A stretch of 64,000 nucleotides of DNA from Atherinomorus stipes (GCA_023101725.1 JALJCO010007110.1:370754-434753); one strand, 5' to 3'. Positions 22,335 through 35,306 are shown, counted from the first letter of the stretch. The notes: generated by a model from the letters alone, not told the origin. Numbers and translations are program-made.

Positions 22335-22400
22335 ATGCGCGTAATTGGAGTTCACTGGCGAGGCGTCCCTTGCACTCCTGTCGGGATAATATTGTCGTGA
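22335..22400 (+). promoter_or_regulatory. Upstream ORF 3 in htr7 leader, overlapping the start codon
   Basis: A 21-codon ORF starting ATGCGCGTAATTGG with A at -3. Its TGA stop (22398-22400) shares its last base with the receptor ATG (22400-22402), making TGATG. This arrangement permits termination followed by reinitiation at the receptor start. Confidence 0.55.
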
Positions 22401-22866
22401 TGTTCAATACTTCGGAAATTGAGCTCACTTTTAACAAGAAAGAGGATATTTCCGAAGTTATCAATGGCACTCTGCTACTTCTTTACAACGTGCTCGTCAC
22501 CAGCAGCCCCACAGCCATGTGGAACGAATCGTGCGGGGAGCAGCTGTTGGTTTTCGGGCGCCCGGAGAAGATCATTATCGGGGTGATGCTGGCCATTATC
22601 ACGGCGGTCACCGTGATGGGAAACACGCTGGTGGTGATCGCGGTGTGCGTGGTGAAGAAACTAAGACAACCTTCAAACTACCTTCTTGTTTCGTTGGCGG
22701 TTGCAGATCTGTCAGTGGCCATAGTAGTGATGCCGTTTGTCATTGTGACAGACCTCACCGGGGGCAAGTGGCTTTTTGGAGAAGTGTTCTGCAACATCTT
22801 CATCGGCATGGATGTAATGTGCTGCACAGCCTCTATTATGACCCTGTGTGTGATCAGCGTGGATAG
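22400..22866 (+). CDS. htr7: htr7 coding exon 1: 5-HT7 receptor residues 1-156
   Basis: Encodes the extracellular N-terminus to the end of TM3 of the serotonin 5-HT7 receptor, a Gs-coupled class A GPCR of the plasma membrane that raises cAMP. Residues 1-57 are extracellular with N-glycosylation sites at N3, N22 and N42. TM1 (about 58-85) has the GN pair at 74-75; TM2 has LAVAD with D103; TM3 has C131 and the amine-binding D138 in FIGMDVMCCTASIMTLCVIS, a stretch almost identical to mammalian 5-HT7. The exon ends inside the R156 codon of the DRY motif with donor AG/GTAAGT, the intron position known for HTR7. ATG 22400 is the only in-frame ATG after the upstream stop at 22309-22311. Confidence 0.96.
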
Positions 22867-25800
22867 GTAAGTTTCTAAAGTTAGATGCTGGAGCTGCTAC
22901 CACATTAAAAGCTGTTTGCGTAGTTGGAAACGGCACCAAATTTACGCACACGGTGCGCCATGCGTTAAAATGGCACTCAGACGTCATGCATGTATAATCT
23001 TATGATCACTTACGTTGGCGTCACGGAGAGATCAAATAGCAAAGGAAGTCACGAAGTGTACTGAGAGCATAAAACAGAGCTGTTAAAAAAAGAGCTGTTT
23101 AGTGTTAGAAAATTGTATTTTAAGAACAAATTCCAGATCAGCCGCCCCTCTGATTATCTGTTAAAACCAGTGAACCTGCAAATGAATGCACAGACTGTGA
23201 ATAATGCATAGCAGGCTTAATTTGCTCGACCGACCATTGACCCACTGACCTTACAGCTGCTATGGCTTTTACAGATGATTTCACCCCACCTCTGTTGTTT
23301 ACACAGGTCATAACTGGTTTCTCTCTTTCTTTTATCAAAGTAAAAGACAAACACTAAGCAGAAACTACTGGGATTACCCACTCACAAAGTAAACTTCTTT
23401 TCACAAAGTTTTATTTGTTCTTCATACATAAATATGAGATTTATTACACTGATGTTTTGCATAAACGCATTGCTCCAAAATTATTCATGAAAATGAGTCC
23501 CTTAGTGTGTAGCAGTGCGTGTTCACATTCAAAACAGAGAAGGGAAAACCCTGAACCCCACCCGTTCCAATCCCATCCTGCATCCTGGGTATTTTGCAAT
23601 TCTTTGGAGTCTTTGCTTATAAAATTGGAGCTGAACCTGATAACACGTGACAAATCATACAGGCTCCAAAAGCAATAAACATCACTTGAGTGGTGAAACT
23701 CTTCTGTTTCAGTGACTGTAATTTAGATAAAAAGCTCAATGTGGCATTGATGGTCTGATTATTTCCTCCCACTTGCTAATCAGGTATTTCCTCAGTGCAT
23801 CTTAACCAGAATCAAGCGTGTATGGATGACTTCAGAACGCCCGATGGACTGATGATGTTATGGGAGGAACTGGATCTGTGATAGTGAGGTTGCTCCTGTC
23901 AGATGTTTTAAAGCTAGAAGTATGAAAAGGTTTTGGGTTGGTCATATGGAACAAAGAACTAGAGAGGCTGAGGATTAGAGCTTCACAAACAGGTCTCAAT
24001 GATACTCTAATAATGTGTCTGTTAGGGATTATTTTCATCTCTGCACAAACTGCAAGGACAGTTCTGCAACCTGTTTTTTTCCCTAATCTCCATGGAAACA
24101 AGCTCGTCTTTATTAAAGAATGCAAAGTATGTTTGGCTAATGATTCTTGATGGGATTAGTGATAATTCATTAGGGTGGCAATTGGCAATTAGACACACAA
24201 TCAGGTGTAATTAAAGGTCTCTCAGAGTCATCTTGGTTTCCCAGGAGCAGGATTTATAAAAAAAAAAAAAAAAAAGAAGCTGAAGAACGGGCAAAGATAC
24301 TAATTAAGCCAAGGACTGACACGACGTGTAGCAGAACCCTGTAGCCCGTAGGTGTTTTATTGCAGGAATAGTCAGAATTTACTTTCAAATGTCCTTATAC
24401 AGTATGTAAGAAAGAAGATTCACTGTAACATGTCCAGTATGTAACTGTTGGCAAGGGTGGGCGCTTTTAAAAAGACTGCTGAATACAGTAGATAAATTTG
24501 ATCATTAACTTCATCTAACAAGCTCCCATGGTGACTAATTTTAACTCAAGGCCCCTCAGCTTTTGGAGGAGATAAAGATTTGGAGCAGAACATGAACTGT
24601 CTCCATTGTCTTAAGCAAACAGTGAATCCTAGCAGACATATTGTCACTCATAGTGTCTTTTGTATAAATATAGGCCACATCTTTCAAACTTTAGAAAGTC
24701 TGAGTGCTCTGAGGAGGATCATTAGGAATATATGACAACAGCACACTCCTTTATTCATTCTAAACCTAAATTTCATCATTTCATCTATACTTGATAAAGG
24801 GAGGGGGTAAAAGGACCAGCATGTGCACCAGTAACCACAAACACAGTGTCAAAGATCCTGTGCAGCTGTTTACGTTGTCCGTGTTGGTAGTTCAGCTTCA
24901 GTTTCCAAATATTCAGACGTCTCACTCAGTTACTGATAAATATACATGTACTATCATGCTGTGTTTAGATTGGGACTCAAATATTTTCAACACATCCTAA
25001 AAGACACATTGAAGGCCTCTTGACATTTGAGCAGTCTGTATAAATAGATGACGGCGCTTGAGCACATTTCCTGTTACAGAAAACACCAAAGGCAAGTGAC
25101 ATTCTCTCTAACCTCCTTAACAGAGAAGCTGCTAATGTTACAGTGAAAAGATAGGAACATTTTGTGTGAAATACATAGATAATCAAACTTATTTGGAAAT
25201 TCCCAGGCTGTTCTGTGGTCAGCTGATTGGTCTGAAATGTGGAACTGCTCATTAAAAAGTTAGCTGAGGTGCACCAAGCTAATAGTGTGGAAAGGAGAGG
25301 AAAAAACGCAACTTCTTGTAGTTTGCTGTAACTATCATCTTATATTACCAAACTCTCCCCACATAAAGCCTTAAACTCATTTTAAAGGTTTAAATACAAT
25401 TGTAAACTACCCATTTATGTGAAACTAAGAAAGAATCCTCTTCTTAACACCTCTTGAAATAATTACCAAACACATTTCAGTGTTATTGATTTTGTGCTCT
25501 TTGTGGAAATACTGACTTATCCCTGTGAAAGAGATGTTTATGGATGAGTTGCTGCTCACCTTCAGGTTACTTAAGTAGACATTCAGTACTGCATTGTAAA
25601 TGTAACACACCAAAGCACTGACCCAGTCACAGCAGAGGAATCCAGTTTGAGTGGTGGAGAATGAATTGAAGGCATGTATAGACTCAAGGCTTCCTTTTTG
25701 AAATAATGTAGGTCAGCTGTTTCAGAGGACACCATATTCCATCCATGCACTCTCAGCAAAGACTGGGAGGCTTTTGTGTCCATTACCCTAAAAAGTTAGT

Positions 25801-27491
25801 ATCTCTTTTGGCTTAAGACAGTTTTTACCTTCAGTGAGAGTAATATGTTGTATGCTCAATAATGCAAAAGTCAGAGATGAATGATTCATTCACAACAGTG
25901 GGAAATGAGGATAGTGTCTTCTCTGCAGTTCGTTGAACATCTAAGAAAAGATGTCGCTAAAGGATTGGAGGCGCTCCATATGGCATGAGACACTAGTTAA
26001 ATTTGCAAAGCAAATATAGCTTGGTTCAACTGTCAGTGAGCTTAAAGAAGATGGATGGCATGTAGACCAAGAGAAAAATGTCACATAACAACAGTGGAGT
26101 AAACTTTCCCACTGGGGGGTTCAGACTGGAGTGCGCATTGTGGATGTGAACGCCCGGGAACTCCTGCAGGAGAAACAGAGGGTGAAGAAATAACAGAGGC
26201 TGAGGCTTTTACTGTAGATGGCAGTGGCGATTAGCCACTGCTTCCAGATCCTTTCTGTCAGCTGGCGTGTCACCGATGAGCCGAGTTCACACACAGCGCT
26301 CCCACAACGACCCGCCCTCCACATTTGAGAATATTTTCGCGAGGTCGTTGTGTACATTTGTCCCAGGAGAGACATCCCTGGCTTAGTGCAGCTGGGAAAC
26401 ATTCACCCACAGCACCAGACACAGATGACTTGACCTAGGTGACGCATCCTGTGGTAATGTGATGTGACGCCTAAGCACCACTCTCACAGGCGCTGCTCAC
26501 TTTCCACTTGTCGGCCAACCCTGCTGAAACGTGGAGGACTGGTCCTCTTCTGCGAGGCCAGTTAGATCAGATCAAACACAGTTCATGCTGATAAAGAAGT
26601 CCAGTTTGATCATAGATGCGATGTTACACTGAATTCTTTAATCTCGTCATCACTATCAGTCTGCAGGGAGTACTGGATTTTGGGTGTTTCAATTACAGCA
26701 TCATGTCACAAACCATTACAGCAATTTCATACAGGGGGAAAAAGCCAGTCTCTTTTTTTTTTAAAGAGGAAGATGAAGTTAAATTTAAAGCCAATCATAT
26801 GAAAAAACAAACAAACAAAAAAACCAAAACCAAACACTTCCTCTTAGACAAAACTGCTGTCAGAAAAAGTAGATAAACTGAAAGCAGGTGTTGTATTAGT
26901 TAATCATTAAATCATTGCTTGTTCTGTAAACAGCTTCACTTCCACCCTGTTTGAATTAACAAGAAGTGTGAGACAAATACGCACTGATCATGTTATTAGA
27001 TTCAGTGGTGTGGGTTTGTGTGAATGGACCTACAGAGGATTAAGATGATTGAGTGCAGATAGTCAAAGGAGAATGAAGATAGGCTAGAATTTTTTCTCTG
27101 TTTTTTTATTTTTTATTTAAATGTGATAATCTAAGTATACTCCAACCGCAAAATAAATGTATACATACTTACATACAAAAATTAACAAAAATTAAAACAA
27201 AAACTAAGTTTAAATCAACTATAACAACAATTACTAAGCCCAAAAAGAAGCAGGATGATGCAATGGCTTATTTATTCCTGCCCCCTTTAATGGTTCTGAT
27301 TTTTACTGCTGCTGAATCAAATACATACTCGAATTATCCAGAAAAAAATTGTATGATAATTAAATACAGGGAAATATGCACATATTTCTGCATAGTCCTG
27401 CATGCTGCAGGGATACTTATTTACATCTCTATGTTGATACCACCTAAACAGACAAATATATACAATTTACATACCTATATGCATTACCAGT

Positions 27492-27493
<2 letters not shown>

Positions 27494-27548
<55 letters not shown>

Positions 27549-27550
27549 AC
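27494..27550. repeat. (TA)n then (TATG)n microsatellite
   Basis: Over 20 TA units followed by three TATG units. The upstream 27090-27290 is AT-rich with a GCAATGGCTTATTTATTCC motif of the kind found at LINE ends, but too short to assign. Confidence 0.85.
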
Positions 27551-27759
27551 CAAGTTTACTTTTCAGTTGTTGTGTTAAATGCATAATGTCTTTTAACTGT
27601 TTACATTTGGACATCGAGTGAGACGAGGCCTGAGATGATCGTACAAAGTCTCTCATGGACTCCACTCTTAAACACAGTGGGTCAAATATTTCACCAAGAA
27701 TCTGCAGTTTTTGAGTCAAAGCCTCTAATGCACCAGGACCCCTTTAAACAGCTGGCAAT

Positions 27760-28110
27760 ACTTGATCCTGTCATGCTCCTTCCTCCTGATGTTCCTGTCA
27801 CGAGGGATTGTCACATCCACTCTGTTTTTTACCTGCTACCACCATTTCTGGTTGGTTGGCCAGCACCTGCTTGTCTTCCTGGAACTTGAAGTCTCTCAGG
27901 ATCTTCCCCTGTTGTTTTTAACCACTTTTGGTTTGTGCTCCATTGGGACTTTGGGGCTTTCTAACCCACATTTGACACAGATGTTCCTGTACACTATCCC
28001 AGCCACTTGGTTATGCCTCTCAGTGCACTGTCCCAGCCAGCATCTTACATTTGTTCCTCTGTGCTGTACACCGTCAAGAAAATTTTTACACAGCCAGAAC
28101 CCTTATTCCT
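27760..28110 (-). pseudogene. Antisense fragment of a LINE with restriction-like endonuclease
   Basis: Minus-strand translation in two frames gives ERHNQVAGIVYRNICVKCGL and then, after a frameshift, KILRDFKFQEDKQVLANQPE followed by MVVA. These match the C-terminal zinc-knuckle and nuclease region of fish LINEs of the R2/R4/NeSL type (RHN-VA-IVY; DK-VLANQPD). Only the C-terminal part remains, with stops and frameshifts. Flanking 27620-27760 and 28110-28420 probably belong to the same decayed LINE. Confidence 0.7.
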
Positions 28111-30349
28111 ATCTAGACCCCTGTGTGCAAGGTCTCTTCTTGCATTATCATGCATGATTAGAGTCTATGTTCTGCTACACACATCCTCTTCAGCACCCTC
28201 TCCCTGCCTGCGAGAATCACTAAGCATTTTGTAATGAAGGGATCTGTTCTTGATCTGTTTGTAGATGCTCCCTTAGCTGACTCTGGCAGTTACAAATCCT
28301 TATAGCTTGTCTTCTTGCTATTCAAAGAGTCTTAAAATGTTGGTCTTGTCGGTCAATGTTGGTCCAGTGGAATGTGTTGTCCTTTTTTTTGTTTGTTTTT
28401 TTAGGAGTCTTCTTACCCATGGCTTCTATCTCCCCTTGTGAGCAGCTTACAATCACAGCTGCATATCTTCTGATGAATAGTGCGTACATGTTTATCCAAT
28501 TTTCCACTCTCTCTATAAAGTACCAGTCAAACAATATGTGCACATACAGCTTATCAAAAATAATTGTTTTTTGATTAGTGCTGTGTATTAACAACCCTTC
28601 ATTCAAATGAACAAGCTGTAATTTTAATTGCTCATTAGCACAGTCTACTATCAAAGAGAATCATTTCCACATTTATATTAATAAACACAACTAATTATTG
28701 CAGTCTGGCCCTGCAATGACAAAATAATTCATTTTATAACTTCTACTTATGCTAAATCTCCCTTTGTTCCACTACCGCTGAAAGTTCTGGTTACTTGGAT
28801 GAGCCTGTGGATGGGAAGAACTGGGACTAAACCTCAAACACAGAAGACTTGGTCAGAATTTATGGTGAAGAAAAAGACATTTTAAACAGCAGACAGTTTC
28901 ATGCTTCACTAACGGATCAAATGGCCTGACTAATCCTTTTCATGCTTAATTGGTTGTATTTGATGGATACCTTATAAATCAGATTTTCCAAATCAGTGAG
29001 CTCCTGAATCAGATCCAGCCCTGCATTGTATTGAGTTGTAGCTGAATTACAGCTGTATTAATGGACATAATAAAGTTGTAATTTAACCAAAATGCTTTCA
29101 CAAGTGTAAATCAGACTTTGAAGGATGTCATTTTAAGTTGATGACTTGCAGAACTTCCTTGAATAATCTTAAATGTTCTGAGCTTGAGTTTAAGTTTTGC
29201 TCACATCTTGTACAGTTATGCCCATATGACATAGTTTTGGGGACTAAACATTCATATGAAGGCAGCAGTGTTGGTATGCCTGAATCTAACATGCAGTTTA
29301 ACAGTTTTGTTGAACTTTTCAGGGCCCGTCTCACTGTTTACCCAGCAATCCCAGGGGACAGGAAGCAGAAAAGGGCAAAGTGCTGAGTGACTGTAGTGCA
29401 GCATAAATCATGCTTTGTTTTTGGTGTAATGAAGGTGGAGTCTGTTTGTCATCAAGACTGAACAAAGCACCAAGCATTTACTAAACAGCAGGATATTGGG
29501 TTTCCTGTTGACAAAGATGAGACAGCAATCACATATCATGCTGTGAATTGCAGATAGTATATTTTAAACATTTAGCATTTCAGTGCTGTTGAAAAATAAC
29601 TATGCAACTTAAATGTTGGCAGAGCTGAATATACAGTCCATTAAATGTGGCAGTATGAGTAATTCTTTAAACCGTTTCTGGAAAGTTAACTTCTTTTTTT
29701 TAAACAGAGACCATCTAGTCTGTTTTGGAGCATATAGCAACAGCTTCAAATGCACAGGCTTTAATTAGCTACTTCGTATTACCCTCAACACATCAGTCTT
29801 CATGTATGTTTGCTGCTGTGCATCCTTCTGTTGTCAATTCTTTCTATAGTCACTGCTCAAGTGTATTGTTTGATGGAATACACCATCGCATCCAATGCCT
29901 TATTGGATGCGGGTCAATATGACTTTATCATAATTCCTTTGTTAGTAATGTTTTATCTGTCCTGTGATGTCACTGATCTGTCCCAACTGGAGAATGGCTT
30001 ATTGCCTTAAAACCCACCTGTCACTGACAGAATGCCCTTAAGCAAGCCACTGAATCCCAGAGCTAACTGGGTCAATACAGCTGAGTGAGAAAGAATATGA
30101 AAACAATAACAATGATAATGATAAAATGAACAAAAAAACCAAAATATCACAAAAAAACAAAACAAAAACAAAAACCCAGACCTGTTGCATAAAGGGATTC
30201 CAGTGGATTATCATGTCATATTTCTGACCTTTCACCTTTTGGATTCACAAGTTCAAATCAGAACAGAAACGAACAACAAGAACAAAACCACCTACAAAAA
30301 ACACCACTGATGGTGGAAAAGGGCCTCAAGATTTCTTTTCTTACCTCAG

Positions 30350-30720
30350 GCAAGGAGGTAATGTAATTGCTGGCATTTGTTTGAGTGCTTTTCTAGTTTT
30401 AAATGGAGAGCACACACCTCCACCAAGCAGCTCCCCCACATGGCCCTATCTTGTAATGGTAAAGAATCCTACAAAAATTCCTGGATCCAGACGGGGTCCA
30501 GATCAACACTGAAGTTTAATCAGTTTTTCCTTGTGCCATTATCAACATTTCTTCAAAATTTCATTCAAATCTGCTCAAAACTTTTTGAGTTATTTTTCTA
30601 ATTTAACAGACAAACACAGTATTTTTTTTGAAGGATTCTTTATCATTGCAAGGTCGGGTCATGTGGGGAGAACTGAGCTGTTTGGGGAGTTCTGCGCTCT
30701 CCAAGAGCTTCTCTAGTTTT
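30350..30720 (+). repeat. Dispersed repeat, diverged copy 1
   Basis: Starts CAAGGAGGTAATG and ends GAGTTCTGCGCTCTCCAAGA. The segments AAGGATTCTTTATCATTGC and GTTCTGCG-TCTC reappear at 33275-33545 in the same order. A common fish repeat of unknown class; no coding frame. Confidence 0.45.
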
Positions 30721-32833
30721 AAAAATGCATTTTAATTACTAATAGAATAAACATTTGTCACTTACTAAACATCAATAAGTACTGTTTTTCCCTAAGCTTG
30801 TGACATTATTAGAATCAAGCCTTTCCATTTGCAGGTAAATGATACATTTGACATTATTTCAAAAGATTAAGTTGGCCTACATATTTACTCATTTCTGTCC
30901 TGTCAGGCTTTGTTAAGATTATTAAAAAAAGCTTTTGTCTTTCTTCCCTGTTTAACTCTGCAAGCATGCAACTTTGGTCTCTAGGCACTCAAAGTGTATG
31001 TGTGACATTTGCTCACAATTTGCATTAAAGACAATATCAAGTTATTTTTATTATTTCACTTAATAAATGACAAGTGACAGACTGAGCTGGAGCTCATGAG
31101 CTACAAGCCCGTCTTATGAATCTTCCACTATATAAAAGTGAACATTTATCTCAAGCTTAAAGACATATCAACAGTTTTTCATGATCCTTTGAAAACACAG
31201 CACTCTAATCTGTTTTCTTCTCTTCCCGGCCGATGCTCTGGTGCTGTTTGCAGGTTCGTGTTGAGAGACAAAGAACAAAACAATCATCTAGGAAAAAAGA
31301 CACTATTTCTCTCCTGATAAATGTTGTTTATGGTCTGATGCACATGATGACACACCCACATCTCTGCACAATTTCCTTCTCTGGTAAAAGTTTCACTGAC
31401 CTGACTGGTGACAACATTCATACATCATCCAGACACACATTAGTGACACACAGCAAGATAGTAGAGTGACAGGTGGATGAAAAAAATTGGGAGAAAACAC
31501 AACATAACTTACTGATTTCTATCTCAGACAATGTTTAGACTTAAATAATTTATAATATAAACTTAAAACAAGATTTTCAACAGGTTTCTTCACCAAATTT
31601 AGTTTGTTAAGAGGTAGAGCTTGGGCAGCCGAATCAGTCGAATATGAACCTCATAATCCCTGGTTCTTGTTGTTACTGGCCTGTGTTGGAATCCTGGGTC
31701 ATGGGGCTTTGCTGCCTAATCCAACTAAGTCCTAGATTTTACTAATGGCTGCAGTCTTTGCCATCCCCTTTGACTTCTTTTTTTTAAACTTTGATTTTCA
31801 TAGGAGCAAAACTTTATTCAAGAGTTCATTAAGCATCTCAAAATTATAAGTTTAAACTTCACATCTCTTCACATGTCGTCTCCTTCAAGTGTCAAGACTG
31901 CCATTGAAACAACTGAGACAGATATACCAGAGAATACTTGCAGAATGATTTTATTGCAATCAGCTTTGCACATTGACAATTTTACTGAGAAAAACCAGAG
32001 GGATATGTCACCATGTTTTATTTACAGCTTGTCAAATGATGTCTGACAGATTTCTTTAGTCTGTGCATAGAGAAGCAGCACAACCACTGCATAAAGCGCC
32101 CTTGTGTAAAAACTGTCATTTGCTCATGCTTTATTTGCTCTTTCTTTGCATTTTGCCAACACTGCTACTTAAGAGGGTCTTGGAAACATGGTTCACTGGA
32201 TTTTGTAAAAAGCTATTTGCTTTACTGTTTGTGATCAAAATTAACTGGTTAGGGAGCTATCACCCATCAAAGACAGAAAGAAGCTTTTTGGAGGTTTACT
32301 TAAGATCCAAATTTGAAGTAAACTTGACCGCTAGAAGCTGCATATTTAAAGTAACTCTGCGTAACTTTCCCGAACCTTCCTAAACTCTATGCTTAATGAT
32401 GCACGTTCCTAGAGCTGTCATTGCCCTGCTGTGTCCCCAGGCTGAGGAACCGCACCTCACAGCTTTTATTCTAGGCTAAGAAATCAGATGAAAGACGCTT
32501 TTTGCTTTACTCCATCACATCACATGTTGCAAGGTGTCCGACATCACATCCTGTTTTTGGCTCTGTTTGCTTTCACATTGCAAGCAAACCGCAACAGAAT
32601 TTGCTTGCAAGGGTTTGCTTCGGTTTTCAAGCGGACCAGAGTTCATTTCTTTGGTCCAATACGCGTTCATACTACTCCAGACAAACTATGCTACCAATGG
32701 AAGTAAAGCAGGTTTAGTTTAAAGCCGACTTAACAGTGCCATTGTGAATGCACCCTAAAAAAATAATGGATCTATAAAATTACAAAAAATAATGACCAAT
32801 GTCTGGAACTGACAAATACAGTATTTTACATTA

Positions 32834-33873
32834 CAGTTTTTCTCAGTTGCTAAAACACTAAATCCCATTCTCAAAGCCAATTTTTCAGAAGCCTAAACCA
32901 AGGTATCAAATCGGTCCTCTTGTGATCAAAACCGAAAGCACCTTTCACATCATTAGACACTGTTTGCAAACACATTTGCATTGTGATGCACTTGCTGTGC
33001 AAAATGGTAAACACATGTTGCACACTTTGATCACAACTAAGACACAGTTGTCAGCAGGTAAACACAGTGACTCAAAATTGATTTCACCTTTGGCTGATGA
33101 GGGAACCAATATAAATCAGTTGAGGAAGCTGTGGGAGGTCAAGATTTTGCAATGAATAGAGGAAATCAGAGAGGAAGAGTACGCATAAGAGGTGGTCAAG
33201 GGTGAGGACATAAGGGGACAAAATCAGGTCCGACGCAGAGCCTTCATTTCAGGTGAAATCCGTGCAACTGTGATCTGCCATGTTGCAGTATTACCTCCAC
33301 CAAGGAGGTTATGTTTTTGATGCGTTGGTTTGTTTATCTGTCTGTCAGCAACTTTACGGAAAAAGTTCTGGACGGATTGACCTGAAATTTTCACCAGTCA
33401 TGAGCCTCAGCCCAAGAACGAACCCATTACATTTTGGTGGTGATTCAGATCATCTTCTGGATCCATGTTTTTTTTTAAGGATTCTTTATCATTGCGAGTT
33501 CTGCTTAGCAGAGGTCTGCGCTGTAGTACTTTGTTATGAGTTCTCTGTGTTGTGACTTGATGCATTTGGCCTGATGTAAATAAAAAAACATACATTTTGA
33601 CAGCATGATGTTCTGAGAACTATGTTTTCCTTTTTTCCTTCTAGTGTTTCCTGAATGCTCTGTAGTGTTTTACATTTTGCTGTGCTTGGGGCATGATTTG
33701 ACAATAGTGTCTCTTTTTGAGGCCAGGTGATGCTGTTTTGAGTCAGTAACTTCCTTTTGCAGCAAGAAAAAGAGGTTTTGGGAAAGTAGTTTGAGTTTGG
33801 GGTTTAGTGTTTAAAGTTGTGAAAAACTGAGGGGACATTTCAAAAATTGTGTTTTAGCAATTGAGAAAAACTG
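32834..33873. mobile_element. Tc1/mariner-like element with CAGTTTTTCTCA ends
   Basis: Begins TA-CAGTTTTTCTCAGTTGCT and ends AGCAATTGAGAAAAACTG-TA: nearly perfect inverted ends of about 24 bp with TA on both sides. At 33152 a short frame MNRGNQRGRVRIRGGQG followed by a stop resembles the N-terminus of a Tc1/mariner-class fish transposase; the rest is lost. A dispersed repeat (33275-33545) has inserted in the middle. Confidence 0.7.
33275..33545 (+). repeat. Dispersed repeat, diverged copy 2
   Basis: Runs from CTCCACCAAGGAGGTTATG through GACGGATTGACCTGAAATTT and AAGGATTCTTTATCATTGCG to GAGGTCTGCGCT. Same family as 30350-30720. It splits the Tc1/mariner-like element at 32834-33873. Confidence 0.5.
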
Positions 33874-34021
33874 TATTATCAGAATTCTTAGGTTGTTTTC
33901 ACATTTACCAAATTCATCCCATGGGTCAGACTGGTGGGCTGGTTTTGGCTGTAAGCAAAACAACCCTGTTATAGAAGAAATATATACAAGTTTCCTTTTT
34001 AAGATATCAAAACAGACTTAT

Positions 34022-34062
34022 TATTATTATCAATAATAATAATAATAACAATAATAATAATA
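34022..34062. repeat. (ATT/AAT)n-type microsatellite
   Basis: Trinucleotide run TTATTATTAT...AATAATAATAATAAC. The following 34063-34240 (TTTATTTAAAACCTCCTTTC...ACACTGTACAA) resembles the 3' end of a fish LINE, but is short. Confidence 0.6.
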
Positions 34063-34289
34063 CATTTTATTTAAAACCTCCTTTCAGGTCACTCAAGGAC
34101 ACTGTACAATATAAAAGAGACCTAAGAACAAACACAACAATTAAAAAAAAAAAAAGCCACAGAGTAGCATAACAATGTAAATACAGAGAGTAGGCTATCT
34201 TGAAGAGGTGGGTTTTGAGCTTGGATATTATTGGAATATGATTCCATTGTACTGAAAAAGGTAAAATATTTTAAAAGTGAAAATTTAAC

Positions 34290-35306
34290 TCTTGTAATGT
34301 AAGGCACATAGTGTAATAACTGGTTGGGCCACCCTTAGCAGCAACAACTGCAATCGAGCGTTTGTGATAACTGGCAATGAGTCTTCCACAGCGCTGTGGA
34401 GGAATTTTGTTCCACTCATCTTTGCAGAATTGTTGTAATTCAGCCACATTGGAGGGTTTTCCAGCATGAACTGCCTTTTTAAGGTCATGCCACAGTATCT
34501 CAATCAGATTCAGTTTGGGACTTGGACTAGGCCACTCCAAAGTCTTTGTTTTGTTTTTCTTAAGCCATTCAGAGGTGGACTTTCTGGTGTGTTTTGGATC
34601 ATTTTCCTGCTGCAGAACCCAAGTGCGCTTCAGCTTGAGGTCACCAACAGATGGCCGGACATTCTCCTTCAGGATTTTTTGGTAGACAGCAGAATTCATG
34701 GTTCCATTTACCACAGCAAGTCTTCCAGGTCCTGAAGCAGCGCAACAGCCCCAGACCATCACACTACCACCACCATATTTTACTGTTGGTATAATGTGCA
34801 TTTCTGAAATGCCGTGTTACTTTTACGCCAGATGTAATGGGACCTACACCTTCCAAAAAGTTCAACTTTTGTCTCGTCAGTCCACAGAGTATTTTCCCAA
34901 AAGTCTTGGGGATCATCAAGATGCTTTCTGGCTAAACTGAGACAAGCCTTTATGTTCTTTTTGCTCAGCAGTGGTTTTGGTCTTGGAACTCTGCCATGCA
35001 GGCCATTTTTGCACAGTCTCTTTCTTATGGTGGAGTCATGAACACTGACCTTAACTGAGGCAGGTGAGGCCTGCAGTTCTTTGGATATTGTGTTTTGGGG
35101 TCTTTTTGTGACCTCTTGGATGAGTCGTTGCTGTGCTCTTGGGGTAATTTTGGTCGGCCGGCCACTCCTGGAAAGGTTTACCACTGTTCCATGTTTTCAC
35201 CATTTGTGGATAATTGCTCTCACTGTGGTTCTCTGGAGTCCCTAAGCTTTAGAAATGGCTTGTAACCTTTTCCAGACTGATAGATCTCAATTACTTTGTT
35301 TCTCAT
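34290..35306 (-). pseudogene. Tc1-family transposase, broken copy
   Basis: ATG at 35306 opens MRNKVIEIYQSGKGYK. The frame then shifts near 35250, reaches an in-frame stop (TGG TGA) near 35198, continues HGTVVNLSRSGRPTKITP (helix-turn-helix region and GRPR-like hook), and shifts again near 34800 before IPTVKYGGGSVMVWGCCAAS. The first catalytic Asp is in WTDETKVELFG and the final Glu in LNLIEILWHDLKK. The second catalytic position, normally Asp in QQDNDPKHT, reads Glu here (QQENDPKHT). At least one stop, two frameshifts and a catalytic substitution make it inactive. It lies antisense in htr7 intron 1. Confidence 0.9.

Noticed and set aside
22310..22399. A 30-residue N-terminal extension of the 5-HT7 frame
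   Set aside because: The upstream open stretch begins with GTG, not ATG, directly after an in-frame TGA; ATG 22400 is the first in-frame start and gives a normal receptor N-terminus with glycosylation sites.
31600..31740. Possible SINE (GGTAGAGCTTGGGCAGCCGA, CCCTGGTTCTTG)
   Set aside because: Only weak A- and B-box resemblance and no recognisable body or tail; not enough to annotate.
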